20,729 nucleotides of DNA from Candidatus Bathyarchaeota archaeon (GTDB taxonomy: Archaea > Thermoproteota > Bathyarchaeia > Bathyarchaeales > DTEX01). The notes beneath the pieces are model-generated. The model made no database searches. It was not told the DNA's origin and saw only the letters and a program-made list of their open reading frames with translations. This document shows positions 7,802 through 15,070 of this stretch, in pieces. The stretch lies in the NCBI GenBank assembly GCA_021158305.1, contig JAGGUU010000050.1:1-20729 (forward strand), in the 5' to 3' direction. The position numbers and the translations under genes are program-made. Every line of letters begins with the position of its first letter. Position 1 is the first letter of the stretch.

Positions 7802-9064
7802 TTATCCCTCCTTAAGAAATCTTCTAGGATCCGTTATTTCACCCATCACCGCTGAGGCGGCGGCAGTTGCAGGGGACGCCAGATAAATCTCAGCCTCAGG
7901 GCTTCCCATTCTAGCTTTGAAGTTTCTATTCGAAGTTGAGATGCATCTCTCCCCGGGAGCTAATATTCCTTGGTGGGCGCCCGCGCATGGACCGCAGCCC
8001 GGATTGCAGATGGCGCATCCAAAGTCTAAGAAAATATCGATTAAGCCTTCCTTTACTGCCTCTCGATATACTTTTCGAGATGCAGGAATCACAATCACCC
8101 GCACACCCTTCTTTGCATGTTTACCCTTCATTATCTTTGCAGCGATTCTTAGATCATAGAGACGGCCATTCGTACATGAACCTATGAAAACCTGATTAAT
8201 CTCCTTTCCTTCAACCTCCTTCACAGACTTCACGTTGTCAACGGCGTGAGGACAGGATACTTGAGGTTCAAGATCTGAAACATCAAACTTTATAGACTCG
8301 GAATACTCCGCATCTTCATCGCTTGTGAATCCCTTTATTTCCCCACATCCCAAAGCCTTCAGAAACGCATAAGTCTTCTCGTCGGGTTCTATTATCCCGG
8401 TCTTCGCGCCCATTTCAACGGCCATATTTGTTAGAGTCAGCCTTCCCTCAACATTCATAGATTTGACTGTTGAACCTTTGAACTCTATAGCTTTATATGT
8501 TGCCCCGTCAGCTCTGATTGTTCCAGCGATCTTTAGGATCACATCTTTGGGGAAGACCATGGGCGGAAGCTTTCCTTCGATGAGTACTTCGATTGTTTCA
8601 GGAACCTTAAACCAAAGCCTACCGGAAAGAAGAACAGCGGCCATTTCGGTTGAGCCTATGCCAGTTGCGAAGGCTCCTAACGCTCCATAAGTACACGTAT
8701 GAGAGTCTGAACCGACTACCACGCTTCCTGGACGGACAAGCCCAGACTCAATCATTAGCTGATGACAGATTCCTGAGCCAACTTCATAGAATTTAGCGTT
8801 ATGTTTAAAGGCGAACACTCGCATCATCTTATGAACTTTTGAGAAAGCTTCGTATGCACTTGGAGCAACGTGATCAATAACGATAGCTACACGGTCTGGA
8901 TCCCACAGGGTTCTTCCATCCATTTCTTTGAAGGCATTAATTACTAGCTGAGCCATACCATCATGCATCATCGCCGCATCTATTCTAGCAACAACTATAT
9001 CTCCCGCGTAAGCATCTTTACCAGATGCATGACTCAGGATCTTTTCCGAAATCGTCTTACCCAT
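7802..9064 (-). CDS. leuC: 3-isopropylmalate/homoaconitate dehydratase large subunit
   Basis: A 420-residue aconitase-superfamily subunit that holds the [4Fe-4S] cluster. The cluster cysteines are C297 in GSCTNGR and C357, C360 in NPGCGPC. Other hallmarks are DHVAPS (64-69), GSDSHTCTYGALG (118-130), and the C-terminal SNRNFKARMGS. With LeuD it catalyses the dehydration/hydration that moves the hydroxyl of 2-isopropylmalate, or the equivalent step for homocitrate. Length matches the archaeal single-domain type. It is the first gene of a leuC-leuD operon; the 157-nt divergent region to thi4 carries the promoters. Pathway assignment remains open. Confidence 0.9.
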   Translation of the reverse strand: MGKTISEKILSHASGKDAYAGDIVVARIDAAMMHDGMAQLVINAFKEMDGRTLWDPDRVAIVIDHVAPSAYEAFSKVHKMMRVFAFKHNAKFYEVGSGICHQLMIESGLVRPGSVVVGSDSHTCTYGALGAFATGIGSTEMAAVLLSGRLWFKVPETIEVLIEGKLPPMVFPKDVILKIAGTIRADGATYKAIEFKGSTVKSMNVEGRLTLTNMAVEMGAKTGIIEPDEKTYAFLKALGCGEIKGFTSDEDAEYSESIKFDVSDLEPQVSCPHAVDNVKSVKEVEGKEINQVFIGSCTNGRLYDLRIAAKIMKGKHAKKGVRVIVIPASRKVYREAVKEGLIDIFLDFGCAICNPGCGPCAGAHQGILAPGERCISTSNRNFKARMGSPEAEIYLASPATAAASAVMGEITDPRRFLKEG

Positions 9065-9177
9065 CGTTAATACCCAGCTTTCCCATCCTCTTTTCAGAGA
9101 GCTCCTTAAAAAAATTTAGGAGAATCCCTTAAGTATATCTCCTCATTGCAGAAAGACCGGATCAGCCGGAAAGGATA

Positions 9178-9187
9178 TGTTTATAAA
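9178..9187 (+). promoter_or_regulatory. Archaeal TATA-box promoter of thi4
   Basis: The stretch TGTTTATAAA is a good archaeal TATA element, preceded by a purine-rich BRE-like run (GGAAAGGA). It lies about 35-40 nt before the thi4 ATG, predicting a very short leader, and a GGAGTGA ribosome binding site lies 6 nt before the ATG. Just upstream, CCGG-ATCAG-CCGG around 9158-9170 is a small interrupted repeat of unknown meaning. Confidence 0.6.
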
Positions 9188-9221
9188 GCGTTAGTATAGG
9201 AAACATCTGGAGTGACAGTCT

Positions 9222-10049
9222 ATGTTCAGAGAACTTAACTTCTATACTGAGGGGGATCTAGCGAAGATACTTGTGGACGCTGCTCTAAAAAGAATATCTT
9301 CCTATTCAAAGATAGACGTCATAATCGTGGGCGCGGGTCCAGCTGGGCTGTCAGCAGCATGGAATCTCTCTAAAAAGGGACTCAAAGTGCTTATCCTCGA
9401 AAAGATGCTCGGTGTAGGAGGAGGAATTCGAGGAGGAGCAATGCTTCTACCCGCAGTGATAATCGAGGAAGGAGAAGCGACGGATATGCTAAGAGAAGCG
9501 AAGGTAAATCTTGTTAAGTATGCGGAGAGACTATTCTGCGCTGACCCGGCTGAGGCTATGGTTAAACTTGCCGCGAAGGCCCTTGAAGCCGGAGCTTCTG
9601 TCTGGCCGGGTGTAATAGTAGAGGACTTGATAATTAGCAGAAAGGGAAGAAGAACCGTGAATGTTAGAGGAGTAGTGATAAACTTTACACCTATAACTGA
9701 AGCGAAATGGCATGTGGATCCTCTTTTTCTAGAGTCTAGAGCAGTTGTAGATGCAACAGGGCACGACGCAGATGTTATAAGGATTCTATCTAAAAGATGC
9801 CCATGGCTGAACATAAGTGTTCAAGGCATGTCCTCACTCGATGTCTGGAGAGGAGAAAAGGAAGTTGTAGAGTACACAGGGAAAGTAGTCAATGGACTGT
9901 ATGCTGCTGGCATGAGCGTCTCAGAAATTCATAATCTCCATAGGATGGGCCCTCTACTCGGCGGCATGCTGCTTTCAGGAAAAAAGGTTGCGGAGCAGAT
10001 AATTCAAGAGATATTTAGAGAATATAAGCATGGTAATATTTCGGTTTGA
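9222..10049 (+). CDS. thi4: Thi4-type thiazole synthase, sulfide-dependent class
   Basis: A 275-residue Rossmann-fold enzyme that makes the thiazole moiety of thiamine from NAD, glycine and a sulfur source. Seen are the dinucleotide motif GAGPAG (37-42), E60 at the end of the second strand, GGGIRGGAMLLP (67-77), DATGHD (177-182) and the C-terminal RMGPLLGGMLLSGKKVAE. In the suicidal yeast enzyme a conserved Cys supplies the sulfur. By ungapped comparison from the ATGHD motif, the matching place here is not Cys (it falls in VIRILSKR), in line with archaeal enzymes that use free sulfide catalytically. The gene stands alone, with its own TATA box. Its 3' end faces hdrB after 22 nt. A related enzyme, ribose-1,5-bisphosphate isomerase, is less likely. 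Confidence 0.87.
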   Translation: MFRELNFYTEGDLAKILVDAALKRISSYSKIDVIIVGAGPAGLSAAWNLSKKGLKVLILEKMLGVGGGIRGGAMLLPAVIIEEGEATDMLREAKVNLVKYAERLFCADPAEAMVKLAAKALEAGASVWPGVIVEDLIISRKGRRTVNVRGVVINFTPITEAKWHVDPLFLESRAVVDATGHDADVIRILSKRCPWLNISVQGMSSLDVWRGEKEVVEYTGKVVNGLYAAGMSVSEIHNLHRMGPLLGGMLLSGKKVAEQIIQEIFREYKHGNISV

Positions 10050-10071
10050 ATCTTTCTAATTTATACTTTCA

Positions 10072-10965
10072 TCACTCAGCATTATAGATGCTATTTAATA
10101 GCTCAATTGGTTTAACTCTAAGATCGTTTATGGCTAGTTCTTCCGGTGTGAAACCCATCGCTAAACCTAAAAGCTGCGGATAATGTAAAACTGGAATCCT
10201 AAACCTTTCATTGAACCTTCTCTCTATCAAGGGCTGGTTTAAGTCATACATTATATGGCAGAAGGGACATACTGTTATTAATGCTTGGGCATTCACCTTT
10301 TTTACATGTTCGAGCTTCTCTCTAGCCATCTGGAACGGGATATCCTCATTCACACCGATTATTGGATTTCCGCAACATTCACCCTCATCTACATAATCTA
10401 GGCATTCTGCCCCTGTCAACTCTATAAGCTCCTTAAGCAATGTATGACCATCAAGACCATCACGCAACGTGTACTTAGATGGACGGAGAAGGTGACATCC
10501 GGTATGTTGTGCCACACGGATCATGCTCAGAGATTTTTTAACGTTCTGCCTTATCTTTTCAAAGCCTACATCCTCTGTGAGAACATGAATCAGATGCTTT
10601 ACTTCTACTTTTCCCTTATACTCCATTCCTATCTCATTTAGGTCTTTGTTAATTTTTTTCCTGAATCCTTCATCTTCCTTTAACATCTTATTCACTTTAT
10701 TTAGAAAACCGAAGCATCCATTGCATAATGTCAGAATGTTCATCTCCTTTTCCTCAGCTAGGCATAAATTGCGCGTTGCCAGGGCAGATGCTAATTCATG
10801 ATTTACCAGATCGATTGGATAGCCGCAACAGTTAAAGTCAGGCATCTCCACGAGTTTAACTCCGAGGGTTTTCAAGACCTTCCTAGCTGAGACCTCATAA
10901 CTGGTAAGCCTATAGGGGATCGTGCATCCAAGAAATATTAAGTATTCTGGATTTGAGTTTTTCAT
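10072..10965 (-). CDS. hdrB: CoB-CoM heterodisulfide reductase-like subunit B
   Basis: A 297-residue protein with two complete CCG domains, each ligating a non-cubane [4Fe-4S] cluster. Domain one has C14, C46-C47 and C81/C84; domain two has C157, C197-C198 and C233/C236. This spacing is very close to that of methanogen HdrB. In HdrABC this subunit carries the disulfide-cleaving site. The ATG overlaps the hdrC TGA as ATGA, so the two are translated together. No hdrA, mvhD or hydrogenase gene is in the window. In non-methanogenic archaea HdrBC-like pairs serve other thiol-disulfide electron transfers, so the substrate is not known. Confidence 0.92.
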   Translation of the reverse strand: MKNSNPEYLIFLGCTIPYRLTSYEVSARKVLKTLGVKLVEMPDFNCCGYPIDLVNHELASALATRNLCLAEEKEMNILTLCNGCFGFLNKVNKMLKEDEGFRKKINKDLNEIGMEYKGKVEVKHLIHVLTEDVGFEKIRQNVKKSLSMIRVAQHTGCHLLRPSKYTLRDGLDGHTLLKELIELTGAECLDYVDEGECCGNPIIGVNEDIPFQMAREKLEHVKKVNAQALITVCPFCHIMYDLNQPLIERRFNERFRIPVLHYPQLLGLAMGFTPEELAINDLRVKPIELLNSIYNAE

Positions 10966-11510
10966 TCTTTCACCTCTACTTTTTCGAAGGTCTCTACGTT
11001 TTCTATGACGCCTAAGAAATCTGTGACCTCAAAGAGTTTAGCTATCTGTTTCAGATTAGACCTTGGTAAGTGTGGAAGACCCTGAGTAATTCGTCTCCTG
11101 ATCCTTGATTCTGGAATAATGTAAGCATAACCACTCCTTAGGATGTTTAGGGCTAACTTTTTGCTAATCAAGGGCATGACTCTTCTCTCTTTTACTGAAA
11201 GATTTCTGAGACTTCTCACGATGTTAGCGACCTCAACACCTTGGGGACAATTATCAATGCATGTGTAGCATGTCGTACATAACCAGAGCGCGGCATCTGA
11301 TAGAAGCCTATCTTTTAATCCAAGCTGAACCATTCGAGCAATTTTTCTAGGGTTATAGAAACTGCTGAATCTTGAAACCGGGCATCCTGCAGTACATGTT
11401 CCGCATTGAAAACACAGTAAGAGCTTCTCTGCATCAGCCATTTCATGCCTGAACCTTGGGTTTATTCGAGTTACTGTTGCATTTTCAAATATATGCTTTA
11501 GGCCTGCCAC
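10962..11510 (-). CDS. hdrC: Heterodisulfide reductase-like subunit C (2x[4Fe-4S])
   Basis: A 182-residue ferredoxin-like subunit. Two classical cluster motifs are visible: C33-x2-C36-x2-C39-x3-C43-P and C78-x2-C81-x2-C84-x3-C88-P. The remainder is helical and basic, as in HdrC, which passes electrons from HdrA to HdrB. A GTG start is used: an overlapping ATG two bases before it is in the wrong frame, and a GGAAGG site lies upstream. An AT-rich TATA-like run lies near 11570-11583. The gene is the first of a two-gene operon with hdrB. Confidence 0.92.
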   Translation of the reverse strand: MAGLKHIFENATVTRINPRFRHEMADAEKLLLCFQCGTCTAGCPVSRFSSFYNPRKIARMVQLGLKDRLLSDAALWLCTTCYTCIDNCPQGVEVANIVRSLRNLSVKERRVMPLISKKLALNILRSGYAYIIPESRIRRRITQGLPHLPRSNLKQIAKLFEVTDFLGVIENVETFEKVEVKE

Positions 11511-11587
11511 ATGTTGAACCTTCCATACGCCGAGTAAGTAGCTTTGGGATAAAAAATATCGGTGAATCTTTCCATATATTTATTTTG

Positions 11588-12268
11588 CTAAAACTTAACC
11601 TCATCCTGCGAGTGAATCTTGTTATTTTTTATCGCCTTTATACAGATAAAACCTTTTCCCTCAGGATTATCTGAGGGATTCTCAACTTTAGGCTCATCAC
11701 GCGGCGAGTAGCTCAATGTAGATTTAATAGATACTATGGTGAAAGAAGTCTCATTGAGCATATCCTTAACTTCATTAAGGGTATAAAAGTGCGCATACTT
11801 ATAAAGGGCATGTCCCGCTTCACCTTTTTTTACGTACTCTTTACCCCAGCTAGACTCTCTCGGGATTATACAGAGCGCGAGTTCTCCGCGAGAATGCATA
11901 ATCCTCCAAGCTTCTCGAATGGTCTCCTTTGGAGAAACAAGAAAACATAAGGTTGCGATCATGATCACAAAATCAAAGGTTTCGTCTCTGAAAGGTAAAA
12001 ATTCTCCAACAGCCCTGACCGGCTTAATGCCGCGTGCCTTTGCATGCTTGAGCATATTCACAGATGGATCTACGCCTACGTCTATAGGAGCATAAAAGTC
12101 TAGTATTCCCGTTCCGACGCCTATAGATAATCCTTTACCATGGAGATCTAACGCCTTTACGACTTTTGATTCACATTCAAAAATCACTTTATTCTTCTCG
12201 TACCACAAATCATATTTTTCCGCATATCTATCGAATTCCCTATATGCCAATTCAATCTCCACATTCAT
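11588..12268 (-). CDS. Class I SAM-dependent methyltransferase
   Basis: A 226-residue Rossmann methyltransferase of the UbiE/Methyltransf_11 type. Motif I reads SIGVGTG (48-54), motif II ends in GVDPS (65-69), and motif IV is FDFVIMIATLCFL (98-110), followed by a region typical of the family (REAWRIMHSRGELAL). The Ser in motif I, before IGVGTG, is a small departure from the common D/E-x-G-x-G-x-G form. Substrate cannot be told. The ATG lies 2 nt after the stop of the upstream thiamine-binding-like gene, so the two are co-transcribed. It is cytoplasmic with no membrane segments. Confidence 0.85.
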   Translation of the reverse strand: MNVEIELAYREFDRYAEKYDLWYEKNKVIFECESKVVKALDLHGKGLSIGVGTGILDFYAPIDVGVDPSVNMLKHAKARGIKPVRAVGEFLPFRDETFDFVIMIATLCFLVSPKETIREAWRIMHSRGELALCIIPRESSWGKEYVKKGEAGHALYKYAHFYTLNEVKDMLNETSFTIVSIKSTLSYSPRDEPKVENPSDNPEGKGFICIKAIKNNKIHSQDEVKF

Positions 12269-12270
12269 CT

Positions 12271-12573
12271 CTATTCTTTGAGATGGGACAATAAGGACTT
12301 CACCTTTCCTTTCATGCTTATCTTCTTGTCTCTTCTGTCATCTATCTTTATCATCGTAACTATACGATTCACTCCTGTTTTAAATACTGCTTCATGCGCC
12401 GCCGCCAGCACTTCTAAGGCCTCTTTTACGCTGTTCGCCTCAAAGATTGTACACATTGGTGTTACCTCACATTTTATGTTTCGCTTCTTCATCTCCTTTA
12501 AGGCGGGAGCTATAAATTTTGAAACGCTCGTACCTACTCCTAGGGGGATTATACTGAATTCAACAACTACCAT
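12271..12573 (-). CDS. MTH1187/YkoF-type thiamine-binding protein (UPF0045)
   Basis: A 100-residue ferredoxin-like-fold protein of the MTH1187 family (Thiamine_BP). Family features are the start VVVEFSIIPLGVGTSVSKFIAPALK, the segment CEVTPMCTIFEA, and the helix EALEVLAAAHEAVFKTGVNRIVTMIKIDDR. Relatives form tetramers and bind thiamine or related compounds; they are often near thiamine genes or transporters. Thi4 is about 2.5 kb away, which is suggestive only. The gene leads a two-gene operon with the methyltransferase and is divergent from a small Cys-rich protein across 111 nt. Confidence 0.85.
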   Translation of the reverse strand: MVVVEFSIIPLGVGTSVSKFIAPALKEMKKRNIKCEVTPMCTIFEANSVKEALEVLAAAHEAVFKTGVNRIVTMIKIDDRRDKKISMKGKVKSLLSHLKE

Positions 12574-12651
12574 TCTTTCTTCACCATTAGATAATATGGC
12601 TGTAATGAATTAAATATGGATTGATCCGTGATAAATGAAAAAAGATAAATT

Positions 12652-12665
12652 TGTGCAAATGCACA
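12652..12665. promoter_or_regulatory. Perfect inverted repeat in a divergent promoter region
   Basis: TGTGCA-AA-TGCACA forms a 6-bp perfect inverted repeat with a 2-nt centre. It lies 19 nt before the GTG of the small + strand gene and just downstream of an AT-rich TATA-like run (GATAAATT). That is where an archaeal repressor could block transcription start. It may also affect the divergent thiamine-binding-protein operon. The protein that would bind it is not known. Confidence 0.4.
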
Positions 12666-12684
12666 TTATTTCATCCGTAAGGAG

Positions 12685-12945
12685 GTGAATTCCTTCCCCA
12701 CACATAAGGAGTGTAGAAATTTCAGAAACGGATTCTGCATGGTACTTGGCATACCAGTAAATCCTAACAGCCCAGCATGCCCAATGTTCACCCCAAGAAA
12801 TAATATTTCACAATATGCAGGAGGCATAAACACGATCTCCCCTTCAAGAGCCTCAGAGATAAACCTTGAAGATCTAAAACATAAACTTGAAGATCTAGAT
12901 ATCAAACTCCAAAAAATAAAAAATATGCTTCGAGAGTTAGGATAA
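12685..12945 (+). CDS. Small conserved-looking protein with cysteine motif and coiled coil
   Basis: An 86-residue protein I do not recognise by name. The N-terminal half contains C10, C18 and C32 in a C-x7-C-x13-C pattern with a hydrophobic/aromatic context (RNGFCMVLG, PNSPACPMF), which resembles short metal-binding or Fe-S knuckles in archaeal hypothetical proteins. The last 30 residues (from about EINLEDLKHKLEDL) form a strong coiled-coil heptad pattern, so it may oligomerise. A very strong Shine-Dalgarno sequence TAAGGAGGTGA overlaps the GTG start itself, leaving no normal spacing. No other start exists in frame nearby, so the true initiation mode is unclear. Function unknown. Confidence 0.6.
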   Translation: MNSFPTHKECRNFRNGFCMVLGIPVNPNSPACPMFTPRNNISQYAGGINTISPSRASEINLEDLKHKLEDLDIKLQKIKNMLRELG

Positions 12946-13053
12946 GAAAATGCCAAAGAATTCTTTCGCATGCCCTATGCCCGGTCTAGGATACTTTCCA
13001 TATATTATTCAGGATACGTCTCGCATCGGCATCCGCATTAGTTTGCTCCCGGA

Positions 13054-13332
13054 TTATCTTGTATAATATCGTGCCTTATCAGTAAAGTTCGGATTCCTCA
13101 CCCAACCATTAAATGCCTCAACCTTTATCTTCTCTTCGCTTATCATCTGGACCAGCAACGTTATCCTAGGGGCCTCAGGATTTGTGTCGTATGGCTCAAG
13201 ATGATAGATTACTGCCCTATAGGATTTATCTATGTCAGCCGGGTCAGGCGTGTTTCCATGCACAAGATAGGTTGCTGGCTTCTCGATTATGTATCCTCCT
13301 ATTCCAATTACCCGCTTGAATTCATGAAATTC
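13054..13332 (-). pseudogene. Unidentified gene fragment, 5' end missing
   Basis: An open stretch of about 90 codons ending in TAA at 13054-13056. The peptide looks like real protein, with segments such as RVIGIGGYIIEKPATYLVHG, RAVIYHLEPYDTNPEAPR and EAFNGWVRNPNF. The frame is open upstream of the GTG at 13263 but closes at a TGA near 13333 without a suitable ATG/GTG/TTG for the GIGGYIIEK part. It therefore looks like the 3' remnant of a longer gene, although a short gene from GTG 13263 (69 codons) cannot be excluded. I do not recognise the family. It lies just outside the proposed element boundary at 13422. Confidence 0.35.
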
Positions 13333-13421
13333 TCATTCTCAACACTACAAAAGACATTAGATTCATAAAAGAATTGAATTTTGAACCTCTTTGCGGAGGA
13401 TTTCTTTGACTGCTTAAGTTT

Positions 13422-13434
13422 TGGCGGGCCCGGG
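13422..13434 (+). repeat. Distal copy of tRNA-Arg 3' end (candidate attachment site)
   Basis: The 13-mer TGGCGGGCCCGGG is identical, in the same orientation, to 19042-19054. There it forms the CCA, discriminator, acceptor 3' strand and first two T-stem bases of the tRNA-Arg gene (read on the - strand). No tRNA can be folded around this copy. It is most simply the displaced tRNA end left when an element integrated. The match ends sharply on both sides. Confidence 0.55.
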
Positions 13435-13617
13435 AGAGACTAATACCAAAATAGGGTCGGGTCCTATTAAAAGGTCAAGGATCTGATCTTTACGAAAAGT
13501 TGAGAGATCTGCTACTATCGGTAACCGTGTCTTTTCTCCATATAGCGATTCGATGCGATGCGATGATCTTTACCAAAATTCTTACAGCTGAAATTTCAGG
13601 ATTATTTTTATTATCTC

Positions 13618-14944
13618 TTAAGGATAGATCCCTCCCAAGTTGTCTCTTATTTTTCTAACAATCTTTTTTATTTTTGTGGGAACATATTTTGCTGGGTCAC
13701 CTTCGCTCTCGCCTCTTTCGACAAGTTTTTAGCGATATACCACGTAATCAAGGGTTTGCTTTCCTTTGTTATTCCTAAGTGTTTTTTCGCTTCTTCTCTC
13801 AATAAAGAATAATCGGAGACTTCATTCATTATGGTTTCTTCAAAGGTTTCTCTAAAGGCAGCGAATCTTTTTTCAATAATCACAGGAGGAATAGCATCAT
13901 TTGGCCATCCTATCAAATCTAATAATTCTCTCGATTGTTTAACTGTTTCAGTATCATTGCTATTTTGGTCGATATCAAAAATTATGTAGCAAGAGTATCC
14001 TAAACCCATTAAAAAGTCTGTATAATCGGTCAATTTGTCCTTTTCCGCCAGAATTGATCATTGAGACACCTTCTCTATCCGTGTCATATCCTAGGGCTTT
14101 GCTATATATTGGAAGTGCATATTCATCAGTAGTCCCTTCTACGATCACAACTTTTCTTGCAAAGAAACCTTCACTACGTGCAGATCCGCATACATGAGAA
14201 TACCATTCCCGCATACTTTCAGGTGTCGGATTAGTGTGGAGATGCCGAACTTTTAGGTCACGTATCATATCATCCATTGAAAGCTGCGTTACCTTACTTT
14301 TCCATTGCCCGCCCTTTAGCTCCCGCCGCATTAAACAGATCTCATTAAATGCGAGATATCAAAAATGCGAGATATCAACGAATGTGCTGGAATGCGTTGT
14401 ATATATCACTTGGTGATCAGGTATCTCTGAGATTTCGCGCAATACTTCCATCATAACCCTTTGAGCTAACGGATGCAAATACAACTCGGGCTCCTCTATA
14501 GCAAAAAATATTGACTTTTCTTTTGCCTTTTCATCATCACTTTTACTATGAATAAGCTCAACATATATTCTAAAAATAGCAAATATTACTGACCGTTGCA
14601 AACCATGACCCCTCTCCTTAACAGAAGTTCGGATACCATCATCTATGAATATCTCTGCGTTCTCAAACAAATTTTCGAGATCGGGAATAAGAAATCTGAT
14701 TTCTATATCACATTCTACAAAAGGACAAAGATTACTTTTCAACAACTTTTCAAAATCACCAATTTCATTAATTCGCTTACCAAAATCCTCTTTATTTACT
14801 AATTTGCGAATTCTTCTAAGATACTTAATTCTCTTTTTATTACTTTTTTGAAATTCGTTTAAATATGGTTCTAATCAGCTCTCCAAAAGGATTTGTTTTC
14901 TGAATCTTTACCTCCTCATGAACATAACGTACTGCAGGAACCAT
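13618..14944 (-). pseudogene. OLD-family ATPase/TOPRIM nuclease, truncated and frameshifted
   Basis: Remnant of an overcoming-lysogenization-defect (OLD) type protein, a family that includes phage-defence nucleases. Pieces in order: PAVRYVHEEVKIQKTNPFGELI near the 5' end; the ABC-like Walker B region FFAIEEPELYLHP and the switch YTTHSSTF; then the TOPRIM domain with VVIVEGTTDEYALPIY (catalytic Glu) and YIIFDIDQN (Asp-x-Asp). The N-terminal Walker A part is absent. Lesions are visible: a shift at the T-run near 14842-14847, a TGA at 14359-14361 inside a tandem duplication, a shift near 14005-14020, and a shift near 13680-13690, after which the natural end VPTKIKKIVRKIRDNLGGIYP reaches a stop at 13618. 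It is surely non-functional as read. Confidence 0.8.
14347..14378. repeat. 16-bp perfect tandem duplication inside the OLD remnant
   Basis: AAATGCGAGATATCAA occurs twice in direct succession (14347-14362 and 14363-14378). Because 16 is not a multiple of three, it shifts the reading frame. The repeat also produces the TGA that interrupts the OLD protein between the ATPase and TOPRIM parts. This is a local slippage-type mutation. Confidence 0.85.
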
Positions 14945-15070
14945 GAATATATATTAAAATATATGAGCAGATATTCCTACAGGAACATAGTTAACCATAT
15001 ATTGAGAATATACATGAAATTAGTATAATTATGAAATGAAAAAGATGAAACACAAGTAGAAACCTAGATC
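14945..15070. promoter_or_regulatory. AT-rich divergent spacer with two small inverted repeats
   Basis: Between the OLD remnant (-) and the sulfatase-like gene (+) lies a very AT-rich stretch. It has several TATA-like runs (for example ATATATTAAAATATAT near 14948-14963 and AGTATAATTA near 15022) and two inverted repeats: TTCCT-AC-AGGAA at about 14975-14986 and TATATT-GAG-AATATA at 14998-15012. Either could be an operator. No ribosome binding site is clear for the downstream gene. Confidence 0.35.

Noticed and set aside
9065..9221. TPP riboswitch before thi4
   Set aside because: The TATA box lies only about 35-40 nt from the ATG, so the leader is too short for a THI element, and no CTGAGA-type core was found.
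9302..9814. 170-codon - strand frame over thi4
   Set aside because: Antisense to thi4, which has all family motifs; the shadow is Ser/Ala/Thr-rich with no domain.
12950..13066. 38-codon + strand frame after the small Cys protein (starts MPKNSFACPMPG)
   Set aside because: No ribosome binding site, no family likeness, and its end overlaps the antisense fragment at 13054.
13422..13500. A second tRNA gene around the left repeat
   Set aside because: Only the 13-bp acceptor-end match is present; no D, anticodon or T arm can be folded on either strand.
13556..13600. Possible C/D box guide RNA (GATGATC ... CTGA)
   Set aside because: The C box does not match RTGATGA and no terminal stem or internal C'/D' boxes are visible.
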